Part shown: piece after piece, positions 16,644 to 24,305 of the stretch
How positions within the stretch are numbered: position 1 is the first letter of the stretch
Layout: each line of letters begins with the position of its first letter
Assembly: GCF_017814945.1 (NCBI RefSeq)
Contig: NZ_JAGIPX010000037.1
Location: 1 to 64,000, forward strand
Reading direction: 5' to 3'
DNA from: Paraburkholderia sp. LEh10
GTDB taxonomy: Bacteria > Pseudomonadota > Gammaproteobacteria > Burkholderiales > Burkholderiaceae
DNA: 64,000 nt
The notes under the pieces: model-generated
Told to the model about the DNA's origin: nothing
The model's input: the letters and a program-made list of their open reading frames with translations, nothing else
Database searches by the model: none
Made by a program: the position numbers and the translations under genes

Positions 16644-17521
16644 TGCCGCTGCCTCTCGGACGGGTCTTGCAGCGCACCGGGAGCAGAAGGCAACACGGCG
16701 CGCACTGCCGCGTGGCAACGCGTGCCCCGAGGAGGCTACCGCTGGTTAGCGGTTAAAACTGCCGGCGCAGGAGCAGTGATGAGTCCCGCTGCTGTCATCG
16801 CGTGCGGGGCGAATTCGAGCCACTGCCGGACCGTACCTGGATCGCGCGCTCGCTTTGCTGGCGCAAGACACGTTCTTTGCGCCCATCGACCGATAATTCG
16901 GTCATGTCAAATACGTAGGACAACCAACAAAGCATCGCATCCGATACCGCTTAAACATCGAGACGCGTCATGCCGTTCTCGAATTAACGACCAATATTTC
17001 TGAACCTTTAACCGCCAGAGCGTTGGGCGACCACGCGACCGGAGGTCGTCGGGCAGCTTCCCTGCCCGCCTGGCCATCCGTTTGTCAAGTTGCGGGTTTG
17101 CTCCGCCATCTCAAAGGCGTGGTCGACGTCTGTCAATACCGAGACCGGTTATTATGTCAAGCGGCCGCACCTGACTCGCCCTCCTGCACCGCCCGCTATG
17201 CCCGCTGATCGGCCTTTACTGACATTCAGATTGACGTCCCAGGGTCGGCTATAGTTTAGGTTTGTAGGATGCCTGCCCTTTACCGTGTGAAGGTCGATAC
17301 TCAGACACTCTCGGCTCGGCAGCTTCGAATGACACGGTTCGCTGCTGGTCGAAACGCCATCGAATTCGGCGATCCTCGAGAAGCACAGAAAACCAACGCC
17401 AAATTGACGCATCTTCCGCGTTTGCTGCGGCCGCCGCGTCAAGGCGAATTCGCTCCATCGCTCCCATATTCGTCACACTGGATTGAATAGCCGCCAATCA
17501 AGAATCTCCGGAAACCCTCCC
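16644..17521. other. gene-free stretch
   Basis: About 880 bases between hipA and a scrambled pseudogene. Short open frames occur on both strands, but none has a recognisable domain, ribosome-binding site or typical codon pattern. No repeat or RNA gene was recognised. Confidence 0.5.
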
Positions 17522-17640
17522 TCACGCCTGTTGCGCCACCAAGCGCGGAATTTCCGAAAACAGATCCCCGACGAGGCCGTAGTCGGCCACGCTAAAGATC
17601 GGCGCTTCCCGATCCTTGTTGATCGCGACGATCTGACGCC
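17522..17640 (-). pseudogene. C-terminal relic of electron-transfer flavoprotein alpha subunit
   Basis: The minus strand reads QIVAINKDREAPIFSVADYG, then LVGDLFSEIPRLVAQQA, then stop. This is the diagnostic FAD-binding end of EtfA. Only about 38 residues remain. The sequence joins directly, with a frame change, to a PntB fragment. It is the 3' end of the mosaic pseudogene at 17522-18735. Confidence 0.8.
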
Positions 17641-17844
17641 GCCTCGCCGCCGAAGCCGCCGAGAATCACGTTGAAGAACGAGCGGTTCATCGCGTGGCAC
17701 ATGATGTACGACAGGATCGCGCCCGACGAGCCGACCAGCGACCCGGCGATGATCAGCATCGCGTTGTTCAGCGAGAAGCCGATGCCCGCCGCCGCCCAGC
17801 CCGATTACGAGTTCAGCATCGACGCGACCACCGGCACAAGAGCG
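17641..17844 (-). pseudogene. N-terminal relic of transhydrogenase beta subunit (PntB)
   Basis: The minus strand reads VVASMLNS, a stop codon, then SGWAAAGIGFSLNNAM, then GSLVGSSGAILSYIMCHAMN and RSFFNVILGGFGG. These are conserved membrane segments of NAD(P) transhydrogenase beta. The in-frame TAA replaces the Tyr usually found in NSYSGW. It is flanked by a pntA relic on one side and an etfA relic on the other, with codons missing at both joints. Confidence 0.78.
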
Positions 17845-18735
17845 TCGGGCGACGATGTCGTCGTTCATGTCGATGTTCAGCGCGCCTTCCTTCGTGACGA
17901 TCAGCTTCATGAAGTCGAGCTTGCGCGCGTAGAGCGCCGACGAATCGGTCGGCACTATCGCCGCGAGGTTCCTGTAGCCGGCGATGTTCACGCCGTTGTG
18001 CACGGTCACCTGGTCGGCCACCGTCAGCGGGCAGTTGCCGCCGCGCCGGCCGTCCATTTCCGCGCCGCGCCCGGCCGCGAGGTCGACGACGACCGAGCCC
18101 GGCTTCATCGCCTGCACGGTCTCGACGGACAGCAGCGTCGGCGCCGCACGGCCCGGAACCAGCGCGGTCGTGATCAGGATGTCGGCCTGCTTCGCGCGCT
18201 CGTGGACGAGCGCCGCCTGCCGCGCAAGCCACGACGGCGGCATCGGCCGCGCGTAGCCGCCGACGCGCCTTCGGCCGCTTCGCGCTCCTCCTGCGTTTCG
18301 TACGGGACGTCGAGGAATTTCGCGCCGAGCGATTCGATCTGCTCCTTCACCGCCGGCCGCACGTCGGACGCCTCGATCACCGCGCCGAGGCGCTTCGCGG
18401 TCGCGATCGCCTGCAGCCCGGCCACGCCCGCGCCGAGAATCAGCACGCGCGCGGCCTTCACGGTGCCGGCGGCCGTCATCAGCATCGGCATGAAGCGCGG
18501 ATAGATCGCCGACGCGACGAGCACCGCCTTGTAGCCGGCGATGTTCGCCTGCGAGCTCGGCACGTCGAGGCTCTGCGCGCGTGTCGTGCGCGGCGCGGCC
18601 TGAGCGCGAAGCCCGTGACGCCCGCGGCCGCGAGCTTCGCGGCCTGCTCCGTGTTGAACGGCTCGAGCATGCCGATGAGCACCGCGCCGCGTTTGAGCGA
18701 CGACAGTTCGCCGTCGGCCGGTGCCTGATTGAAAT
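17845..18735 (-). pseudogene. pntA: frameshifted transhydrogenase alpha subunit (PntA)
   Basis: Three frames in succession encode PntA segments. The first is FNQAPADGELSSLKRGAVLI; then, after a frameshift near 18600, VLILGAGVAGLQAIATAKRL with AVIEASDVRPAVKEQIESLG; then, after another near 18265, LITTALVPGRAAPTLLS with VTVHNGVNIAGYRNLAA. The NAD-binding GAGVAG motif is present, but the frame is broken twice and the N-terminus is missing. The normal enzyme couples NADH/NADP+ exchange to proton transfer. This copy is dead. Confidence 0.82.
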
Positions 18736-19223
18736 CAGCGATCAGCAGCCACCTTGATATCGTCCCACGTAAAATCATTCAAGTATGCGAACGATTATGG
18801 GGCGTGAAATCACAACGTCATCGTCGCAAAAGACGAATTCGTCCTCGTTGCTTTCCCTCAGCCTGCCTCTTTGACCAAGGCGCACATGCGACTGGAGATA
18901 GACTCTAGACGCTTGGCATTGACGCCATAGGTGTCGTGGGCGGGAAATCCACAACACAACGCCGCGATATGAATGTGCCCTTTTCGGGACATGGTCGAGA
19001 CTACAGGCGGCCCGGCGTATCTAAGAAGTCAGCATCGTTGATCCAGACATACGATCGCTCATCCATACGATGTGAGTCATCAACATCGGATAGTTCGCGG
19101 GCGGCACTTGCTGGATAAACGCGCCTTGAACCACCGGATACAAACCAATCGTCAGTCACTGCCCGACAACGTAATACGCTCCACTCGATCGTAACGATCG
19201 TGGCAGCAGAGGCATCAGGCATT
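18736..19223. other. gene-free stretch
   Basis: About 490 bases between the pntA relic and the end of the molybdopterin oxidoreductase gene. Short frames show nothing recognisable. I see no clear terminator. Confidence 0.45.
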
Positions 19224-21377
19224 TCACGATTCCCGGGTTTTCTCAACTTCCACTGGCACCGCTGACAGCCACGACATATAGCTCAATGGCTCTATCGTGT
19301 CCGGTCGCGTCGGCATTAACGCATTGCAATTTGCGCCTGGCCTGTGGACTGCCACTGTCAACCCATACGCGCGCTCATGACCGTACCCATGCGTCATCGC
19401 AACCGAACCCGGCCTGAGGTCATTGTTGATTAGTACCCGCGTTTCTATGCTTCCGTATTGATTGAACACTCGCACAGAATCACCATCACGCAGGCCTCGC
19501 GATGACGCGTCCACTTCGCAAATATTCAACGGATTGGTGCGCTGCCGACCTTGCCTGAATCTTTTAGTATTTACGAGCCAACTATTCTGCATATATGGTG
19601 TGCGCAACGAAATTAGCCTCAAGGTGCCATCAGGCTCATCTACCCGTTCTGCGAAAATCGCATGACAACGCTCGATGAGCCCCTCCGTGACAAATGCATC
19701 GGGAAAACAATCGATCTTCCGGTCTTCATGTTGCAAGCAGCGTTCGTACAATACCGCGCGATCTTCCTGTGGAAAGGTTGCCGTCTGCGAAGGCATTGTT
19801 CTGAGTATGTCGATCGAAAGTGCTCTTGCCGCCAGCACTGCATTGATCTCGTGCTCTCCGTCACTTGCGTCAGGATGATCATCGAGCGGCGACATCACAC
19901 CCGTTGCCTGTGCGATTCTCGCGAGAATCCACCATCCGCTGCGCCGGCCTTCGGCCGGCGGCTCAATGGCGTCCGTGTACTGAACGTAAGGGACCGACTG
20001 CATGCCGCTCACCAGCATGTTGATATCCTTGCGTTCTAGCCAGTCCGTTGCAGGCAGAACATAGTCGGCCATCTCGCCGGTGGCGTTGCGGAAGATATCG
20101 ACGCTTACCATAAGATCCAGTTTTTCGCGGGCCTTCCGCAACCGCTCGCCACCGCCTACCGAAATCAGCGGATTACCCCCTAGGACGAGCAACGCGTGCA
20201 CATCGCCGCTCTCGATGAAGTCCGGTAACAGCGCGGCCGGCATGGCCGCGAATTCCATCGTTTCCGGCAATCTGAACGCGCCCATCGATGTGTTGAATTG
20301 CTGGGAAGGCACGCGCGGCGGAAAGTAATTCAGCAATCCACTCGGTTTGTACGTTCCGCCTTTCCTCCCCAGATTCCCCGTGATGAAGTTGATCATTTCC
20401 GCGAGCCAGTAACATAGGCTGCCTTGCTGGCTCTGATTGACACCGGTTGCCACATAAACGGCAGCGGACTTGGCTGCCATCATCTCCTTCGCGACGTCCT
20501 CCACTACGCTTGCATCAAGCCCGATCACGCGCGCGACCCTATCCGCTGGGTACAAGCTGCAAAATCGCAACAACTCGTCGACATGCTTGCCATATTGCGC
20601 GACTAGCACGTCGTCCGCCCCGCCGCGGAGAACGATCTCGTGGAGCAACGCTGCAAGAAAATAGACATCCGTGCCAGGCTTAATGCGCAATGTTGGACCG
20701 GTTTCAATTGTCGAAGACTCGACCTTTCGTGGGTTGACAAAGCGAACCTTGCCGCCGCGCTGGACGATCCGCTTGAGCGTCTCGCCACTGTCGTTCGGCG
20801 TCGAGAACAATACCCACCTCGAGACTTTCGGGTTTGAACCGATGCACAGAAGATAGTCGGTATGGAGTATGTCAGGCATCATCAGCGACATCGATGACCC
20901 GTAGACCTCGCCGGCCACGACGAACTTGTTGGCGGCATCCTGCGTATTCGCACTGAAGCGCATCCGGGTGCCGATTGCGTCCTGGAACCGCCCCAGCGTG
21001 ACGAATGCCGAGCTATCGAATGACCACGGATTACCCAGGTACACGGCGACTGAATCCGGCCCAAACTGATCTCGGATGGATTTCAACCGTCTGCCAATGT
21101 CACCCATGGCGGAATCCCAGTCGATCTCAAAGAATTCTCCACGCGTCTCCGACCAGCCGTTCATGCGTTTTTGCGGCCAGTTCAGACGATCGGGATCGTG
21201 ATGCACGTCGAGAAACGACAAGCCCTTATGGCAAGCAACACCACCACTCGGATGACTGAAATCCGGACTGAGGCGGATTACCTTACCCTGATCGTCGAAC
21301 TCGGCCAGCAATGGGCAGTGAGGATCACAAATTCGGCAAAAGGTGGATTTTCGTTGAGCCAAGACATCGCCTCTCAA
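19224..21377 (-). CDS. cytoplasmic molybdopterin oxidoreductase with N-terminal [4Fe-4S] site
   Basis: A 717-residue member of the DMSO-reductase family. The N-terminus holds a [4Fe-4S] motif (CRICDPHCPL and, 25-30 residues on, GGVACHKG). The molybdopterin domains (NPWSFDSSAFVTLGR, LLCIGSNPKVSRW, LLVLGGNPLISVGGG) and a C-terminal dinucleotide-binding domain (SRGLRDGDSVRVFNQYG) follow. No Tat signal is present, so it should be cytoplasmic. The substrate is not evident. The only plausible start is a TTG at 21377, which overlaps the stop of the reductase gene by four bases (TTGA). The operon implies electrons from NAD(P)H via the FprA-like reductase and ferredoxin. Confidence 0.85.
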   Translation of the reverse strand: MRGDVLAQRKSTFCRICDPHCPLLAEFDDQGKVIRLSPDFSHPSGGVACHKGLSFLDVHHDPDRLNWPQKRMNGWSETRGEFFEIDWDSAMGDIGRRLKSIRDQFGPDSVAVYLGNPWSFDSSAFVTLGRFQDAIGTRMRFSANTQDAANKFVVAGEVYGSSMSLMMPDILHTDYLLCIGSNPKVSRWVLFSTPNDSGETLKRIVQRGGKVRFVNPRKVESSTIETGPTLRIKPGTDVYFLAALLHEIVLRGGADDVLVAQYGKHVDELLRFCSLYPADRVARVIGLDASVVEDVAKEMMAAKSAAVYVATGVNQSQQGSLCYWLAEMINFITGNLGRKGGTYKPSGLLNYFPPRVPSQQFNTSMGAFRLPETMEFAAMPAALLPDFIESGDVHALLVLGGNPLISVGGGERLRKAREKLDLMVSVDIFRNATGEMADYVLPATDWLERKDINMLVSGMQSVPYVQYTDAIEPPAEGRRSGWWILARIAQATGVMSPLDDHPDASDGEHEINAVLAARALSIDILRTMPSQTATFPQEDRAVLYERCLQHEDRKIDCFPDAFVTEGLIERCHAIFAERVDEPDGTLRLISLRTPYMQNSWLVNTKRFRQGRQRTNPLNICEVDASSRGLRDGDSVRVFNQYGSIETRVLINNDLRPGSVAMTHGYGHERAYGLTVAVHRPGANCNALMPTRPDTIEPLSYMSWLSAVPVEVEKTRES

Positions 21378-22759
21378 ATCGATTTCGAAATCAATGCATG
21401 GTCACGCGCACAAGCCAGCATGCTTGGAATATCGGTCTTCTTGATGCGTGGCCGCGCCGTAACGCGTCCCGCATCCTTCTCCGAACGATCGATGGCCAAC
21501 CAGTCGGCGCGCGATACCACGTCCGGATGCTTTCGCTTGATCAACGTAGCCACCGTATCCTTGCTTAGCTTCGCGTGCCGAAGTCGATTTTTCCTTGCAT
21601 CATCAATCAATGCTTCGACCGTCTCGTGCGCGCATTTTTTGTTGCTGCCGATAACCCCCCGGCAGCCGCGCTTTATCCAGCCGGTGACATAGGCGCCCAG
21701 GACCGGTCCGTGAACATCGACAACCCGCCCCGCCACGTTGCGAATGACGCCGCGGTGTTCGTCAAAAGGCAATCCGGGAAATGGCATACCCCGGTATCCG
21801 ATGGCGCGCAAGACCAGCCCCGCATGTAGCACCGATCGCTCGTCAGTCGGAGTTGCAGTCGGGATCCCTTGTTCGTCTCGTTCGATGCGATTGTGCCCGA
21901 TCACGACTTCCTCGACTTTCCTGTTGCCGTTCAATTCGACCGGCGACGCAAGAAATCGCAGGACAATGCGCTTGTTCTCCCGATGAGACCGCCGTCCGCT
22001 CATCCACTTCAACATCGCTACCTTGCGTCGGACTTCCCAGGACGATCGTTCGTCTAAGATGTCATCTTCGCCTGGAAGGTCCTGTCCTTCGATGATGACA
22101 TCCACCCCGTCCAGATGTGTCAACTCCTCCAGTTCGGGGTTGTGAAATGCCGCCTGCAAAATGCCACGCCGTCCGAGCACGACCACCTCTCGAACGGCAC
22201 TGCGACGAAGCGCATCCAACGCATGGTCAGCGATGTCCGTCCGCTCGAGTTCTGCGACAGGCATGGTCAAAATACGCGCAATATCCAGCGCGACATTCCC
22301 GTTGCCGATGACCAATGCTCGTTCGCACGACAGGTCGAATTCAAGATGTCGGTGGTCTGGATGGCCATTGTAAAACCCGACGAATTCCCGAGCCGCCCAG
22401 CATCCCGGTAATTCCTCACCCGGGATCCTCATCCGCGTATCGCTGCCCGCCCCAACTGCATAGATCACCGCGTCATACCACTGTGCAAGTTCCGTGTGGC
22501 CGAGATGAACACCAATCTCGACATTGCCGAAAAAGCGCACGCGAGAGTCCCTGAAATAAAAGTCGAAGAGACGATCGACAATCCGCTTCTTCTCCGGATG
22601 ATCCGGGGCGACACCTGTTCGAACGAGACCCCACGGATTCGGCAAACGCTCGAAGATATCGATATCGGGCTCGATCTCGTCCGAATCCAGCAGATGCCCG
22701 ACCGCATACATTGCGGCCGGGCCTGCGCCGACAATCGCAATTCGCAGCGGCAATGCCAT
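21374..22759 (-). CDS. FprA/adrenodoxin-reductase-like ferredoxin-NADP+ reductase
   Basis: A 461-residue flavoprotein with an FAD-binding Rossmann motif (RIAIVGAGPAAMYAVGHLL), the family signature NPWGLVRTGVAPDHPEKK, an NADP-binding ALVIGNGNVALDIARIL motif and the C-terminal YVTGWIKRGCRGVIGSNKKC signature. It transfers electrons between NADPH and ferredoxin. The ATG at 22759 lies 7 bases after GGAGG, so it is preferred to the GTG at 22765. It sits between the ferredoxin gene (2-base gap) and the molybdo-enzyme gene (4-base overlap). The arrangement is like a split version of mycobacterial FprB, where ferredoxin and reductase are fused. Confidence 0.9.
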   Translation of the reverse strand: MALPLRIAIVGAGPAAMYAVGHLLDSDEIEPDIDIFERLPNPWGLVRTGVAPDHPEKKRIVDRLFDFYFRDSRVRFFGNVEIGVHLGHTELAQWYDAVIYAVGAGSDTRMRIPGEELPGCWAAREFVGFYNGHPDHRHLEFDLSCERALVIGNGNVALDIARILTMPVAELERTDIADHALDALRRSAVREVVVLGRRGILQAAFHNPELEELTHLDGVDVIIEGQDLPGEDDILDERSSWEVRRKVAMLKWMSGRRSHRENKRIVLRFLASPVELNGNRKVEEVVIGHNRIERDEQGIPTATPTDERSVLHAGLVLRAIGYRGMPFPGLPFDEHRGVIRNVAGRVVDVHGPVLGAYVTGWIKRGCRGVIGSNKKCAHETVEALIDDARKNRLRHAKLSKDTVATLIKRKHPDVVSRADWLAIDRSEKDAGRVTARPRIKKTDIPSMLACARDHALISKSI

Positions 22760-22761
22760 CG

Positions 22762-23025
22762 TCACGCCTCCGTCGCCCTGAAGTATTCACGATTGACCCG
22801 CGCGTAATGCCGCCACTTCTCAGGCAGACAACCCACTTCGAAAATCGCCAGCACCGGGCAGACTTCAACGCAGGCCCCACAATCGATGCAGACGTCGGGG
22901 TTGATGTACAACTGCTCCGCCCCGTCGAAATCCTCGTCAGACGTCCTGGGGCTGATGCAGTTGACCGGACAAATCTCCGCGCAGGAATAGTCCGCCACGC
23001 AGGGGGCGGCAATCACGTGAGCCAT
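22762..23025 (-). CDS. 7Fe-type ferredoxin
   Basis: An 87-residue ferredoxin. The first cluster motif is CVADYSCAEICPVNC (C-x5-C-x3-CP, typical of a [3Fe-4S] or modified site). The second is CIDCGACVEVCPV (C-x2-C-x2-C-x3-CP, [4Fe-4S]). The C-terminal helix PEKWRHYARVNREYF is typical of 7Fe ferredoxins that pair with FprA-like reductases. The ATG at 23025 follows GGAGAA. It is the natural electron carrier between the reductase and the molybdopterin enzyme encoded downstream. Confidence 0.92.
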   Translation of the reverse strand: MAHVIAAPCVADYSCAEICPVNCISPRTSDEDFDGAEQLYINPDVCIDCGACVEVCPVLAIFEVGCLPEKWRHYARVNREYFRATEA

Positions 23026-23113
23026 CACTTCTCCTCGTATCCATCTGACAGTCGGCCACCGCCTGGACCGGAACCCGGAGCCCTGTTGCGCCGGGTGTTC
23101 ATCGCTGATCGCC

Positions 23114-23728
23114 TTACGCGGTGATCAGCTCGTCGATCACCCGGCGACCGCGAGTCAACGCGACTTCGACTGACGGCTCGCCCATTGCCAGTCCTTCCGA
23201 ACGCACGACGGTGACATCGGTCAGTCCGATAAAGCCGAGAGCGGCACGCAGGTACGTCTCCTGAAAATTCATCGACTGCGCCGGACCTTCGCTATAGACA
23301 CCGCCACTGGCAGTGAAGAGATATACCTTCTTGCCGGTAATCAGGCCGACGGGGCTAGTTTCGCTATAGCGGAACGTCATGCCGGCACGCGTCACGTGAT
23401 CGATCCACGCCTTCAGCGCCGAGCTGATCGAGAAGTTGTACATCGGTACACCGATCACAATGACGTCGGCAGCGAGCAGTTCGTCAATCAGCGCATCGGA
23501 CAACGCCACGGTCTTGGCCTGCTCCGGCGATCGCGAGTCTGACGGTGTGAAGAATGCGCCCATCATCTGCTCGGTCAGATGCGGGACAGGATCGCGAGCC
23601 AGATCGCGCACGACGACAGTAGCGCTCGGCCGGGCAGCCGTCCATCTGCTCACAAATTCGGCCGTGAGTTGACGGGAAACGGAGCCCGTGCTGCGGATAC
23701 TGCTATCGATGTGAAGTAGCGTCGTCAT
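23114..23728 (-). CDS. azoR: FMN-dependent NADH-azoreductase / quinone reductase
   Basis: A 204-residue flavodoxin-fold protein. It has the phosphate-binding HIDSSIRSTGSVSRQLT loop, the flavin-contact motif VPMYNFSISSALKAWIDHVT and the FTASGGVYSEGP signature of AzoR. The family reduces quinones and azo dyes by two electrons, protecting against thiols and electrophiles. The start at 23728 gives the canonical MTTLLHIDSS N-terminus. It precedes the ferredoxin gene by 88 bases on the same strand and may be the first gene of the redox operon. A bipartite upstream element lies at 23953-23985. Confidence 0.92.
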   Translation of the reverse strand: MTTLLHIDSSIRSTGSVSRQLTAEFVSRWTAARPSATVVVRDLARDPVPHLTEQMMGAFFTPSDSRSPEQAKTVALSDALIDELLAADVIVIGVPMYNFSISSALKAWIDHVTRAGMTFRYSETSPVGLITGKKVYLFTASGGVYSEGPAQSMNFQETYLRAALGFIGLTDVTVVRSEGLAMGEPSVEVALTRGRRVIDELITA

Positions 23729-23952
23729 GAATGAAGACTCCATAAGGTTGAATAAAGCGAGGTCGCCCCGATCACCGGCACTGGTCGGTTCACTACGTTG
23801 TTCCAAAATACCTGTATCGATCGGGAAAGCTCAGCGCATCCTTCGCCTGCGTCGAGCGCACCGGTGTTTTTTCAAAAGGCCTGATAGCGCAATTCCGACT
23901 GATCACCACATGTACGGCACGTAGGGACATGCTATCCATCACCGCGCTTGAC

Positions 23953-23985
23953 GATTAGTTACTTCGCCTGTATTTCACTCGTCCA
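23953..23985 (-). promoter_or_regulatory. shared bipartite element upstream of azoR
   Basis: On the minus strand: TGGACGAGTGAAAT, exactly 13 bases, then CTAATC. The same arrangement with the same 13-base gap occurs upstream of the LAL regulator, doxX and the pirin gene. It could be a promoter for an alternative sigma factor or a two-part activator site. It lies about 225 bases before the azoR start. Confidence 0.6.
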
Positions 23986-24177
23986 CTGCGGGCCACAATC
24001 AACGCCTCGCCGAGATCAGGCGAAGCAAGGGCAGCCCCGCCGCGGCTCGACCGAGTATCTGCCCCACCTCCCGATCGGTCGACACTTTCCGCACCGCAAC
24101 CGATCATTGAAACGCGCGTCCAGCAAGCACAACCACGATCCGTACCCGGACGAATGATCGCGGATTCCCATCATCCG

Positions 24178-24210
24178 TGGACGAGTGAATTACCTTTTCC
24201 ACGCCTAGTC
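24178..24210 (+). promoter_or_regulatory. shared bipartite element upstream of the LAL regulator
   Basis: On the plus strand: TGGACGAGTGAATT, 13 bases, then CTAGTC, about 95 bases before the ATG at 24306. Same orientation and spacing relative to its gene as the azoR, doxX and pirin copies. The azoR and LAL copies point away from each other in the shared divergent region. Confidence 0.6.
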
Positions 24211-24305
24211 GACACGCTCAGCGACGCCTAGCATTTTTTTGCATGGCTTACCTGACGAATCACCATCAGGTCGCGCAATCGAAACTCATATTGAGGGTGC
24301 CCGTG

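Noticed and set aside
17249..17497. Overlapping short frames on both strands in the gap after hipA
   Set aside because: No domain, no ribosome-binding site and no codon pattern like the neighbours; treated as non-coding.
18775..18957. Minus-strand peptide containing GRLRESNEDEFVF, faintly like the start of a PP2C phosphatase
   Set aside because: Only about 12 residues match the idea and no further phosphatase motif follows; most likely chance.
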